64,000 nucleotides of DNA from Chloroflexota bacterium (GTDB lineage Bacteria; Chloroflexota; Anaerolineae; Promineifilales; Promineifilaceae), in NCBI GenBank assembly GCA_022616275.1, contig JAKEFB010000182.1, forward strand, positions 1-64,000, written 5' to 3'. Position numbers and translations under genes: made by a program. This document shows, piece by piece, positions 24,345 to 32,049 of the stretch (position 1 is its first letter; every line of letters starts with the position of its first letter). The notes under the pieces are model-generated. The model did no database searches and was not told the DNA's origin. It saw only the letters and a program-made list of their open reading frames with translations.

Positions 24345-25601
24345 ATGCGCGGCTTTTTATTGGCCGTGGGCCTGCTCCTGGTGGGGCTGGTCCTGGCCGT
24401 CTTGTCACTCCGGCCAACTGGAGCGCAGGGGTTTCGCCAGCACCTGGTCCAGCCGGGCGATACCTGGATTGCCCTGGCCTGGCGTTTTGGGCTACCCCCG
24501 GCCGAGCTACAAGGCGCCAACCCTTTTCCCAACCGCCAGCGGCAGCCGGCCGTTGGCGCAACCATCCAGGTCCCCGATTCCGGCCGCCCGGAACGGCCGG
24601 GCGTCCTGGTCCGCTCCGGCGATGGCGGGCTGCTGCAAACGGCCGTGGCCTATGGGGCCAACCCCTGGCAACTGGCCCGCGAAAATGGGCTGAGCCAGCC
24701 GTTCCAACCGCTCTTTTACCGGCCACTCTTTATCCCCGGCGGCCAGGCGCCACCCAGAGATTTGCCGGCCGGTTTCAGTAGCCTGGAGCTATCCCGCGTC
24801 CCGGCCCGGCCGGGCCAGGCCCTGGCCCTCCGTGCCGTGGTCGAGCCTGGTCTGGCGGCCACTGCCCAACTCAACCTCTTGCCTTTCAATACCTTCACCA
24901 ACGGCCAATACCTGGTCGGGCTGGGCGGCAGCGGCGCTTTTTACGTCCCGGGCGATCACGAGCTGCTCATGCAGCCGGCCGGCCGGCCGGCGTGGTCCCA
25001 GCCCTGGCGGATGGTCGCCGGCGAGTGGACCTACCAGCAGATCACCCTCACCGGGGAGGCAGCGGCCATTGATGCGGCATCCATCGCTGAGGAGCGGGAA
25101 CGCCTCTTCGCCCTGTGGAGCCCGGCCACCCCAGCCCCCCAGTGGTCGGCCCCCTTTCAATTGCCCATCAACGATTACCTGGAAATCAGTTCGCAGTATG
25201 GTGCCCGCCGCTCCTACAACGGCGGCCCTTACCGCAGTTACCACGAAGGGCTGGACTTCAGCGCCTACGGAGGGACGCCGGTGTACGCCCCGGCCGCCGG
25301 CACGGTCGTCCTGGCCGAGCGTTTGTACGTGCGCGGCGGGGCGGTTATCATTGACCACGGGTTAGGTATTTACAGCGGCTTTTACCACATGTCTGAGGTT
25401 GTGGCCCAGGTTGGCCAGGGTGTGACTCCCGGCCAGCTCATCGGCCACGTCGGGACAACCGGCCTGTCCACCGGCAACCACCTCCACTGGGACCTGCTGG
25501 TCAGCGGCATCTGGATAGACGCTCAGGCCTGGCTGGACCAGGACCTGGCCTGCTGGATTTTAGCTGGCTGGGGTCAGCCCTGTGAGCCGCCCACCAGCTA
25601 A
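24345..25601 (+). CDS. LysM-containing M23 metallopeptidase
   Basis: The protein has 418 residues. An N-terminal hydrophobic segment (FLLAVGLLLVGLVLAVLSL) is a signal or anchor. A LysM domain (HLVQPGDTWIALAWRFGLPP) and a second degenerate LysM (LVRSGDGGLLQTAVAYG) bind glycan. The C-terminal lysostaphin-type domain carries the zinc motifs YHEGLDFSAYGG and GNHLHWDLLVSG (HxH), with a further His in YSGFYHMSEVV. It probably cleaves peptidoglycan or acts as a cell-division activator. The start is 5 bases after the coiled-coil ATPase gene. The next gene follows within a few bases, consistent with one operon. Confidence 0.9.
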   Translation: MRGFLLAVGLLLVGLVLAVLSLRPTGAQGFRQHLVQPGDTWIALAWRFGLPPAELQGANPFPNRQRQPAVGATIQVPDSGRPERPGVLVRSGDGGLLQTAVAYGANPWQLARENGLSQPFQPLFYRPLFIPGGQAPPRDLPAGFSSLELSRVPARPGQALALRAVVEPGLAATAQLNLLPFNTFTNGQYLVGLGGSGAFYVPGDHELLMQPAGRPAWSQPWRMVAGEWTYQQITLTGEAAAIDAASIAEERERLFALWSPATPAPQWSAPFQLPINDYLEISSQYGARRSYNGGPYRSYHEGLDFSAYGGTPVYAPAAGTVVLAERLYVRGGAVIIDHGLGIYSGFYHMSEVVAQVGQGVTPGQLIGHVGTTGLSTGNHLHWDLLVSGIWIDAQAWLDQDLACWILAGWGQPCEPPTS

Positions 25602-25605
25602 TACG

Positions 25606-26160
25606 ATGCCTGAGTTTGAAATTCCAGCCCTGACGGGCCAAGTCATCTCGGCCGCGCTGTTCGTTTTCGTCATGCGCGTCATTGGCGTAGCCCTGGCCAC
25701 AGTCCGCGTCCTGGTCATGACCCGCGGCCGGAAGCTGTTGTCGGCCTCGATGGGCTTCTTCGAGGTCCTGGTCTACGTGCTGGCCATCGGCCAGGTAGTC
25801 AACGACCTGGCCAACGTCTGGAACCTGCTCGGCTACTGCCTGGGTTTTGCCGCCGGAACGCTCATTGGCATGGCGCTGGAAGAACGGATGGCGCTCGGCT
25901 TTGCCACCGTCCGCATTATCTCCCGCTACCAGGGCCAACACCTGGCCGAGGTCATTCGCCAGGCCGGCTATGGGGCAACCATCGAATGGGGCCAGGGACG
26001 CAACGGCGCGGTCAGCCTGGTCAACGCCATCGTGCGGCGCAAAGAAGTCAATGCTGTCGTGGCCCTGGCCGACCAGATTGACCCTGACGCCTTCGTCACC
26101 ATTGAGGAAACCAGGACCATTCGCCGGGGCTACATGCGCATCGCTCGCCACGAAAGGTAA
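25606..26160 (+). CDS. UPF0316/DUF2179-type membrane protein
   Basis: The protein has 184 residues from ATG 25606. Three membrane helices occupy about residues 10-95 (ISAALFVFVMRVIGVALATV, FFEVLVYVLAIGQVV, LLGYCLGFAAGTLIGMAL). A soluble C-terminal domain (VRIISRYQGQHLAEVIRQAG...VNAIVRRKEVNAVV) is of the DUF2179 type, proposed to bind small ligands. A GTG at 25582 in the same frame overlaps the preceding gene and is less likely. The stop codon TAA belongs to a junction repeat of the CAATTAC family. Confidence 0.82.
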   Translation: MPEFEIPALTGQVISAALFVFVMRVIGVALATVRVLVMTRGRKLLSASMGFFEVLVYVLAIGQVVNDLANVWNLLGYCLGFAAGTLIGMALEERMALGFATVRIISRYQGQHLAEVIRQAGYGATIEWGQGRNGAVSLVNAIVRRKEVNAVVALADQIDPDAFVTIEETRTIRRGYMRIARHER

Positions 26161-26188
26161 TTGAGTAATTGAGTAATTTGGTAATTAT
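26158..26188. repeat. short-period tandem repeat, CAATTAC/GTAATTG family, containing a stop codon
   Basis: Words TAATTGAG and TAATTTGG repeat with period 8. The first TAA is the stop codon of the UPF0316 gene. Confidence 0.65.
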
Positions 26189-26196
26189 GGTTGGTT

Positions 26197-26985
26197 ATGA
26201 AGCAATCGGCGATTGAAACCCTCCCCAGTCTACGTCAGGAAGTCATTAAGGCGGAACTGGCCTGGCACGAGCAAGAGTCTTATCGCCGCCATTCGCTGGA
26301 CGCTTTTCTTTATGACCCCCCGGCTTTTGATGTGGTCGTCGAGTCAAGTCTGGCATTTTTAGAGCCGGCGCCAGGTGAGAGGGTGCTGGACCTGGGCTGT
26401 GGCGAAGGCAAAGAGACGTTGACGCTGGCCTCGCGCGGGCTGCTAGTCATTGGCGTGGACCTATCCCAGTTGCAACTCTCCCGCGCCCGGCAATTGATCT
26501 GCGAACAGTTTCCCGGCGCTCGGGTCCATTTCGTCCAGGCCAATGCCGAAGAGCTGCCCTTCAAAGACGGCGCTTTCCGCGTTATCTACGGCAAAGCCAT
26601 CCTCCACCACCTGGATATTGAAGGCTCGGCCCAGGAAATCGGCCGGCTGCTGCCACCCGGCGGCCGGGCCACCTTTGCCGAGCCAATGAAGCGGCATCCT
26701 CTCTTCTGGCTGGCCCGCCGGCTAACCCCCCGCCTGCGGACGAAAGACGAGCACCCCCTGGACCCCGGCGAGTTTAATCGTTTCGGCCGGTACTTCACCA
26801 GCTCCCAAACCCACTCCTTTTTCCTCCTCGCCCCCCTGGCCTATCCCTTCCGCCTGCTACCGGGTGGAGAACCCCTCTTCAGAATTGTCCAGCGCCTCCT
26901 GCACCAGGCCGACACCTGGCTCTTCCGCCTGCTCCCCTCGCTAAAAAAAATAGCCTGGTACGGCGCCGTCCACGTCGAAAAGTGA
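26197..26985 (+). CDS. class I SAM-dependent methyltransferase
   Basis: The protein has 262 residues. RVLDLGCGEGKETLTLA is motif I binding S-adenosylmethionine and LVIGVDLSQLQLSRARQL is the following acidic strand. VHFVQANAEELPFKDGAF and IYGKAILHHLDI complete the Methyltransf_11 pattern. The C-terminal portion (FNRFGRYFTSSQTHSFFLL) would shape the substrate pocket, which I cannot assign. ATG 26197 is chosen; GTG 26191 is also open. The gene follows a junction repeat, so it may be separately transcribed. Confidence 0.85.
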   Translation: MKQSAIETLPSLRQEVIKAELAWHEQESYRRHSLDAFLYDPPAFDVVVESSLAFLEPAPGERVLDLGCGEGKETLTLASRGLLVIGVDLSQLQLSRARQLICEQFPGARVHFVQANAEELPFKDGAFRVIYGKAILHHLDIEGSAQEIGRLLPPGGRATFAEPMKRHPLFWLARRLTPRLRTKDEHPLDPGEFNRFGRYFTSSQTHSFFLLAPLAYPFRLLPGGEPLFRIVQRLLHQADTWLFRLLPSLKKIAWYGAVHVEK

Positions 26986-27062
26986 CAGTCACCGCTGGTC
27001 AAAAAACTTTGTGTTCTCGAAGAGAACCGTTCTCTCCGTGCCCTCTGTGCTCTCTGTGTTCC

Positions 27063-27419
27063 CTAATAAAGCCCCACACCAGGATCTACCTGCCGGGCAT
27101 AGGCGTCAATCCCCCCGGCCATATTCCAGACGTTCGTCCACCCGTGGTGGCGCAGCCAGGCCGCGACCTGGGCGCTGCGCCGGCCGGTGTGGCACATAAC
27201 CACAATCTCCACCCCTTTATCGTCAAACGCCGGCGGCAGCGCCGCCAACTGCTGGCTGGCCAGGGCCGTCATCGGCACCCATTCCACGCCCTCCCCCAGG
27301 TTGGCCAGCTCCAGCTCCATCTCTTCGCGCACGTCCATGAGGATAAAATCCTCCCCCGCCGCCCGCTTCTGGGCCACCTCCTGCACCGTCATCTCCGGCA
27401 CCCCATACTCGTTAGCCAT
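27063..27419 (-). CDS. rhodanese-like sulfurtransferase, single domain
   Basis: The protein has 118 residues from ATG 27419, chosen for its GAAGGAG ribosome site 7 bases upstream; the longer open frame up to 27497 translates a junction repeat. FILMDVREEMELELANLG is the CH2-like segment, and VVMCHTGRRSAQVAAWL gives the active-site loop with catalytic Cys in CHTGRRS. WNMAGGIDAYARQVDP is the usual C-terminal motif. It probably transfers sulfane sulfur. It is convergent with the methyltransferase gene and downstream of the DUF423 gene. Confidence 0.9.
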   Translation of the reverse strand: MANEYGVPEMTVQEVAQKRAAGEDFILMDVREEMELELANLGEGVEWVPMTALASQQLAALPPAFDDKGVEIVVMCHTGRRSAQVAAWLRHHGWTNVWNMAGGIDAYARQVDPGVGLY

Positions 27420-27439
27420 CAAAAACTCCTTCAAAAAAA

Positions 27440-27519
27440 GTGATGAGTCACGAGCAATGAGCAATGAGTGAAGCGCATCAAGTATGCTACTCATCACTCG
27501 TCACTCGTCACTCATTACT
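27440..27519. repeat. hairpin-forming tandem repeat, GAGTAAT family
   Basis: GATGAGT/CAATGAG words face ACTCATC/ACTCGTC words around a central AGCGCATCAAGTATGCT. The right end runs into the stop codon of the DUF423 gene. Confidence 0.7.
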
Positions 27520-27893
27520 TAACTCCGCCAGGCCGCTACCAATAAGAGCAGCCAGCCACCCAAAAAAGCCAGGCCGCCCAGAGGCGTGATCGCCCCCAGC
27601 CAGCACAGGCCGGTGAGGCTGAGGGCATAGAGGCTGCCGGAGAAAACGACAATACCGGCCGCAAACAAATAGCCGGCCCAGTTGACCAGTCCGCCAGGCC
27701 AGCGCCCGGCCGCCCAGGCCACCGCCAGCAACGCCAGCCCGTGAATCAGGTGGTAGCGCACGGCCGTCTCATAGGTCGGGGCCAGCGCCGGGAACTTCTC
27801 AAAGTGCCCGCGCAGCCCATGAGCGCCAAACGCCCCCGCCCCCACGCCGATAAACATGAAAATCGAGGCTAAGACAACAAACGCTCTTTCCAT
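27519..27893 (-). CDS. DUF423 family membrane protein
   Basis: This is a 124-residue protein with four predicted membrane helices. The N-terminal VVLASIFMFIGVGAGAFGAHGLRGHF and the YETAVRYHLIHGLALLAVAW segment match the conserved pattern of DUF423/YgdD proteins. The family function is unknown. The gene starts with ATG and shares an upstream region with the small HNH-like gene on the same strand. Its stop codon lies at the boundary of a hairpin repeat. Confidence 0.88.
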   Translation of the reverse strand: MERAFVVLASIFMFIGVGAGAFGAHGLRGHFEKFPALAPTYETAVRYHLIHGLALLAVAWAAGRWPGGLVNWAGYLFAAGIVVFSGSLYALSLTGLCWLGAITPLGGLAFLGGWLLLLVAAWRS

Positions 27894-27915
27894 ATGGACC
27901 CAACCTTTAGGCCAG

Positions 27916-28050
27916 TTAATCTGTCAACTGTGAGATTATTTCTCTAAGTTCAGCTACCTCCCCAACATGGAACTCTGACACCCCGCAGTAACCACAACGA
28001 TAGCCGTAACTAATCCGCACCGCCTCCCGTTCTTCATCTGAGAGCCTCAT
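27916..28050 (-). CDS. truncated HNH endonuclease-like small protein
   Basis: This is a 44-residue product. It opens MRLSDEEREAVRISYGYRCG and continues YCGVSE, the exact type of N-terminus seen in small HNH endonucleases, with the first zinc/knuckle Cys pair. The catalytic His-Asn-His part that should follow (usually near a DH) is replaced by VGEVAELREIISQLTD and a stop, so nuclease activity is unlikely. Its ATG overlaps the TGA of the coiled-coil gene upstream (ATGA), so translation is coupled. It may be a remnant or a regulatory stub. Confidence 0.6.
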   Translation of the reverse strand: MRLSDEEREAVRISYGYRCGYCGVSEFHVGEVAELREIISQLTD

Positions 28051-28394
28051 GTTGGCGTTAAAACTTCTCCTGTCAAGCGAGTGTATGTTTCCTGAATCTG
28101 TGAATGCCGCTTTTCAAACTCGGCTAACCAACGACGGGCTTCAGTAGCTAATTGCTCTTGCTGATTCAACAACCCAGCCAATTCTTCGTTGTCCTGATGC
28201 AGCTTCTCAATTCGTTCCCGCAGCACTGCCTGTTCAGCTTGCATGCGTTCAAGCGCTGGAGAGAGATACTGTATTTCTACTTGTTCAATTGTAGCCATCA
28301 GGCCAGCCAGCTCACTTTCCTCTGCCTTCGTCAGTTGGCCAGCCAGCTCGCGTAAGCGTAATTCAGTCAGGCGTGTTTGTTCCTTTTGGGTCAT
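28047..28394 (-). CDS. small coiled-coil protein
   Basis: This 115-residue protein consists of long charged helices with heptad spacing (LTELRLRELAGQLTKAEESE, ALERMQAEQAVLRERIEKLH). There is no signal peptide or membrane segment. Small coiled-coil proteins of this size are commonly found just before HNH nuclease genes, and here the next gene is an HNH stub overlapping by four bases. Function unknown. Confidence 0.65.
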   Translation of the reverse strand: MTQKEQTRLTELRLRELAGQLTKAEESELAGLMATIEQVEIQYLSPALERMQAEQAVLRERIEKLHQDNEELAGLLNQQEQLATEARRWLAEFEKRHSQIQETYTRLTGEVLTPT

Positions 28395-28425
28395 GTCTTG
28401 ATCTTACCGTTGCGCGATGGCCGTG

Positions 28426-29670
28426 TCAATTCCGCTGTTGGCTACTCAACGTTTCTAGCGAGTCCGCCACATGTTGGACCAACTGCTCGGCCACGGCCGC
28501 CTTGCTTTGCAGCGGCATCTCCACCCGGCTGCCGTCGGCGCTCAGAAGAATAACCCGGTTTGTCTCTACGGCAAAGCCGGCGTCGGCCGCGCTCACGTCG
28601 TTCACGGCGATAAAATTCAGCCCCTTCCGTTCCAGCTTGTCCCGGCCGTAAGCCAGCGCGTTCTCCGTCTCGGCCGCAAAACCCAACGTCACCAGCGGCC
28701 GGCCGCTTTTCTCCTTCTGTGCCTTCACTTCGGCCAGGATGTCCGGGTTACGGGCAAGAGTAATGGCCAGGTCGTCGGTCTCGGCAACCGTCTTCTTGAT
28801 CTTCTGCTGGGCCACCTGGGCCGGCCGGAAATCAGCTACCGCCGCAGCCATCAACAGCGCGTCGGCCCTGGCTACGGCCGCCAGGACGGCGTCGCGCATC
28901 TCCACCGCCGTCCCCACCGGCACGTGCTCCACGCCCACCGGCAGGGCCTCGCCGATTGGCCCGGCGACGAGCGTCACCTGCGCCCCTGCGTCCAGCGCCG
29001 CCTGGGCCAGGGCCAGCCCCTGCCGGCCGCTGGAGCGATTGCTGAGGAAACGCACCGGGTCCACTGGCTCCTCCGTCGGCCCGGCCGTGACGACCACCCG
29101 CCGGCCGGCCAGCGGCCCATTGCGGCCCAGCGCCAGGCGAATGTGCCCCAGCAGCTCGGCCGGCTCCACCATCCGGCCGGTCCCCACCAACCCGGAAGCC
29201 ATCCGCCCTTCGGCCGGCCCGGCAAACAACACCCCGCGCTCCCGCAGCAACCGGACGTTAGCCTGGGTGGCCGGGTGCTCGTACATCCCACCATCCATAG
29301 CCGGGGCTACCAGCAGCGGGCAGCGGGCGGCCAGCGCCGTCACTGCCAGCAAATTGTCGGCCAGGCCGTGGGCCAGTTTAGCCAGCGTTTGGGCCGTCGC
29401 CGGGGCAATCACCAGCAAATCGGCCGCCTCCCCTAGCCGGACGTGGCGGACGTGGTCGTCCAGGTTCCACAGGTCGTCATGTACCGGCCGGCCGGTCACC
29501 GAACGAAAGCTGAGCGGGGTAACAAAACGCCCGGCCGATTCCGTCAGCACTACGTCCACCAGCGCCCCGGCCTGCGTCAGCTTAGAGGCCAGGTCCACCG
29601 CCTTGTAACAGGCGATGGAGCCGGTGACGCCCAGGACGATACGTTTGTCGAGCAAGATTGAAACGGTCAT
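28426..29670 (-). CDS. coaBC: bifunctional phosphopantothenoylcysteine decarboxylase / phosphopantothenate-cysteine ligase
   Basis: Coenzyme A synthesis, steps two and three after pantothenate kinase. The protein has 414 residues. The CoaC half binds FMN (VLGVTGSIACYKAVDLASKL, VIAPATAQTLAKLAHGLADN, APAMDGGMYEHPATQANV). The CoaB half starts at VVVTAGPTEEPVDPVRFLSN and SSGRQG, and includes NDVSAADAGFAVETNRV, the CTP/dimer region. Length and order are normal. It is the first gene on this strand here and starts with ATG 29670. Confidence 0.93.
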   Translation of the reverse strand: MTVSILLDKRIVLGVTGSIACYKAVDLASKLTQAGALVDVVLTESAGRFVTPLSFRSVTGRPVHDDLWNLDDHVRHVRLGEAADLLVIAPATAQTLAKLAHGLADNLLAVTALAARCPLLVAPAMDGGMYEHPATQANVRLLRERGVLFAGPAEGRMASGLVGTGRMVEPAELLGHIRLALGRNGPLAGRRVVVTAGPTEEPVDPVRFLSNRSSGRQGLALAQAALDAGAQVTLVAGPIGEALPVGVEHVPVGTAVEMRDAVLAAVARADALLMAAAVADFRPAQVAQQKIKKTVAETDDLAITLARNPDILAEVKAQKEKSGRPLVTLGFAAETENALAYGRDKLERKGLNFIAVNDVSAADAGFAVETNRVILLSADGSRVEMPLQSKAAVAEQLVQHVADSLETLSSQQRN

Positions 29671-29839
29671 ATGACAGATACCCTACCCTACCAGCCTACA
29701 CAGAAGGATCTTTTTGCCCTATGCTGCTGGCAGCATAGGCAGCCGGGTGCCGGGCAGCGCCAGGTAATTATATGGCTAATCTATCCTCTGGAACAGAGCA
29801 TAACGAGGGCTTATTCGCCCACACATCCACTGAGCCACT

Positions 29840-29990
29840 ATGAAAGCCATCACAACAACATTTCTAAAATCAGATGGGACACGTAAGGTTGAGATATTCC
29901 AACGCGACAACCTCACCTTTGGGTTTGAAGAACTGGTTTGAGGCCAGGAGGAGGGCGCCTGGTTTCCTTTTTTGATCGCTTTACCCCAGC
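29840..29990 (+). pseudogene. small gene interrupted by a nonsense codon
   Basis: An ATG at 29840 opens MKAITTTFLKSDGTRKVEIF, then QRDNLTFGFEELV, and hits TGA at 29939. The same frame continues GQEEGAWFPF. Small proteins of this type usually read FGFEE.W..EEGAWFP, so the TGA most likely replaces a TGG Trp codon. Either a 33-residue truncated product or no product is made. It lies just upstream of a toxin-like gene in the same frame. The rest of the 29671-30037 gap shows a small hairpin at about 29722-29743 and nothing else. Confidence 0.5.
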
Positions 29991-30037
29991 CACCCCAACT
30001 TTTCTTTCCTCCAATCGGGATTACAATAGGGGCTATG

Positions 30038-30367
30038 ATGGATGCCCCATCACCAAGTGAAATACTGTTTGAAGCTTTGACTCCGCTTGGATTCCGTGTG
30101 CGCGTAACCCGCGCCAATTGGGAGTTGATTATTACGATCAAGCATCCGATAATGGCCGGACGCGAGAATGACGTTCAAAAGACGCTCAGGAATCCCGATG
30201 AAATACGATTGAGTCGTAGTGACCCGCAGGTGTATCTGTTTTACAGATCAGAGCGTATTGGGCGATGGATTTGTGCGGTGGTGAAACGATTAAACGGCGA
30301 TAGTTTTATGATTACAGCCTACCCCACCGATGCGGTAAAGGAAGGAGAGCATATATGGCCCATGTAA
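30038..30367 (+). CDS. PBECR/DUF4258-like small protein, possible toxin
   Basis: This is a 109-residue protein from ATG 30038, chosen because AGGGG lies about 6 bases upstream. The sequence pattern IKHPIMAGRENDVQKTLRNP, then SRSDPQVYLFYR and VVVKRLNGDSFMITAYPTD, matches small RNase-like folds of the barnase/EndoU/RelE (PBECR) or DUF4258 type, with a central His and a C-terminal TAY motif. The gene overlaps the DUF2283 gene by 13 bases, as toxin and antitoxin genes often do. Ribonuclease activity is inferred. The locus is AT-rich. Confidence 0.65.
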   Translation: MDAPSPSEILFEALTPLGFRVRVTRANWELIITIKHPIMAGRENDVQKTLRNPDEIRLSRSDPQVYLFYRSERIGRWICAVVKRLNGDSFMITAYPTDAVKEGEHIWPM

Positions 30368-30567
30368 AAGTATTCTATGACCGAGCTGGGAACAGTTTGA
30401 CGGTTTGGTTTGGCAATCCACAAGATGAATATATATGTGAAGAAACGGGCGACGAAGTGATCTTGATGAAAGACAAAGCAGGAAAGGTAATAGGCTTCGA
30501 AAAATTGAATTTCACTACACCACAACCTACAGATTTACGAGTTGCTTTTGAAACAGTTACCACGTAA
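30355..30567 (+). CDS. DUF2283 domain protein, possible antitoxin
   Basis: The protein has 70 residues. VKVFYDRAGNSLTVWFGNP, GDEVILMKDKAGKVIGFEKL and NFTTP show the DUF2283 pattern (Y-D...D.L.V.F...GD.v...D..G.ivG.E.L). Members are often the second gene of small two-gene modules; an antitoxin role is suspected. The start lies inside the preceding gene. It is followed by AHSA1-like and acetyltransferase genes that are GC-rich, so this module looks inserted. Confidence 0.8.
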   Translation: MAHVKVFYDRAGNSLTVWFGNPQDEYICEETGDEVILMKDKAGKVIGFEKLNFTTPQPTDLRVAFETVTT

Positions 30568-30645
30568 TCCTGCTCCCGTTTACACACTAAGTCAACAACC
30601 CATCATTCCCATACCTTGCGCTTCGACTTGAGCAGGAGGCCAACC

Positions 30646-31104
30646 ATGCCGGAGCAGCCAACCGTCACCCAGATAGCCAGCGACAACACGCTGGTCATGA
30701 TGAACGCCGATTTTCCCCGACTCGCGCCAAAGGTCCTGTTTGATTACCTTACCGTGCCAGAGCTGCTGCAACGTTGGTGGCCGCCCACGGCCGCCGTCGA
30801 GCCCCGGCCGGGCGGCCGCTACCGCTTGTGCTGGCCGGAGATGCAGTGGGAGCTGTTTGGTGAGTTCACCCACTTTGAGCCCGGCCGGCGGCTGGCCTAC
30901 ACCTGGCAATGGCAGCACCGGCCGGACCTCCCCACCCGCCACGTTGACATCCTCATCGAACCCCTCATCCAGGGCAGCCGCCTGACCCTGACCCACAGCG
31001 CCTACTCCGCCGAACCCCAAGACCAGGAAGACCGCCAGAGCCACCTGGACGGCTGGCTCCACTTCCTGGGCCAGCTACAATCATTGACCTCCAACCCTAC
31101 CTGA
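30646..31104 (+). CDS. SRPBCC (AHSA1-like) domain protein
   Basis: This 152-residue protein starts at ATG 30646 with AGGAGG 6 bases upstream. Typical AHSA1/START-like features are FDYLTVPELLQRWWPP, EPRPGGRYRLCWPE, FGEFTHFEPGRRLAYTWQW and a C-terminal helix (HLDGWLHFLGQLQSL). Such proteins form a hydrophobic cavity; the ligand here is unknown. It is upstream of two acetyltransferase genes on the same strand but separated from them by a repeat. Confidence 0.85.
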   Translation: MPEQPTVTQIASDNTLVMMNADFPRLAPKVLFDYLTVPELLQRWWPPTAAVEPRPGGRYRLCWPEMQWELFGEFTHFEPGRRLAYTWQWQHRPDLPTRHVDILIEPLIQGSRLTLTHSAYSAEPQDQEDRQSHLDGWLHFLGQLQSLTSNPT

Positions 31105-31106
31105 AA

Positions 31107-31196
31107 AGTTTGCGAGTAAGTGAGTAAGCCAGTAGGCGAGTTACCAACCCACCCGCAAACTCGCAGACTCGCAGACTTGCAAACTCGCAAACTCGC
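31107..31196. repeat. tandem repeat, ACTCGCAG family
   Basis: Period-8 words ACTCGCAG, ACTTGCAA and ACTCGCAA repeat at 31157-31196. Inverse words (TTTGCGAG, GGCGAGTT) stand at 31108-31142, so a long imperfect hairpin can form between the SRPBCC gene and the GNAT gene. Confidence 0.65.
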
Positions 31197-31212
31197 CCCC
31201 TCAGTCCTCCCC

Positions 31213-32049
31213 ATGCCAACTCCCGACATTCTAACTGACCTCTCCCGGCCTGCCCTGACCGCGGCCGTCAAAGCCAATTTATACGCCTTCTTTCGCTCCC
31301 TCGGCCGCTCGCCGCAGGTTGATTTCTACGAAAGCCCCAACCTGGTCCGCTGGCAGTCGCCCATCCCCCACCCCTGGTTCAACGGCGTCCTCAGCACCCG
31401 GCCGCCGGCCGGCGACCAGGACCAGACGATCCAGGATACCCTGTCCTACTTTCGTTCACGCGGCGTCACCGGCATTACCTGGTGGCTGGAGCCACACGTG
31501 CCAACGGCCGGCTGGGCCAGCCATTTCCTGGCCCACGGCTTTCGCTACGACGCCAACACGCCCGGCATGGCCGTCGAGCTGGCTGCCTTGCCCTCCTCCG
31601 TCCAGCATCCTAACAACCTCGTTCTTCAAGTCGTCGAAGACCTGGAAACATTAAGCCTCTGGACTCACACCTTTTTCACCGGTTACGGCATAGCCGCCGC
31701 CTTTACCGCGCCCTTCTCCGAACTGTTAGCCGGTCTGGGGACTGGCCTGCCTTACCGCTATTACCTGGGCTACCTGGCCGGCCGGCCGGTGGCTGCCTCC
31801 ACCCTCTTTCTGGGCGCGGGCGTGGCCGGCATCTACAACGTCGCCACTGCCATCGAAGCGCGTGGTATGGGCCTGGGCACTGCCTTGACGCTACTCCCAT
31901 TGCAGGAAGCGCGAGAAATGGGTTATCGAGCCGGCATCCTGCAATCGTCCGCAATAGGCTTTAACGTCTACCGGCGGCTGGGGTTCGAGACGATGTGCCA
32001 GATGGAGCACTTTTACTACTCTATAGATAGTGGTGATTCCCATGCCTGA
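31213..32049 (+). CDS. GNAT-family N-acetyltransferase
   Basis: This is a 278-residue protein from ATG 31213; the frame is open back to 31120, but those codons translate a junction repeat. The N-terminal half (about 1-140) is an atypical domain with RSRGVTGITWWLEPH. The C-terminal GNAT domain includes YLAGRPVAASTLFLGAGVAG, AIEARGMGLGTALTLLPLQE (the acetyl-CoA loop RGMGLGTAL) and SSAIGFNVYRRLGFET. The substrate is unknown. Its end overlaps the start of the next acetyltransferase gene by 8 bases. Confidence 0.82.
   Translation: MPTPDILTDLSRPALTAAVKANLYAFFRSLGRSPQVDFYESPNLVRWQSPIPHPWFNGVLSTRPPAGDQDQTIQDTLSYFRSRGVTGITWWLEPHVPTAGWASHFLAHGFRYDANTPGMAVELAALPSSVQHPNNLVLQVVEDLETLSLWTHTFFTGYGIAAAFTAPFSELLAGLGTGLPYRYYLGYLAGRPVAASTLFLGAGVAGIYNVATAIEARGMGLGTALTLLPLQEAREMGYRAGILQSSAIGFNVYRRLGFETMCQMEHFYYSIDSGDSHA

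Noticed and set aside
29722-29743. Hairpin CCTATGCTG...CAGCATAGG as coaBC-region terminator
   Set aside because: It is upstream of coaBC, and the T-run is on the wrong side for either strand.
31107-31196. Possible CRISPR array at the ACTCGCAG repeats
   Set aside because: Period is only 8 bases with no spacers, and no cas genes are in the window.
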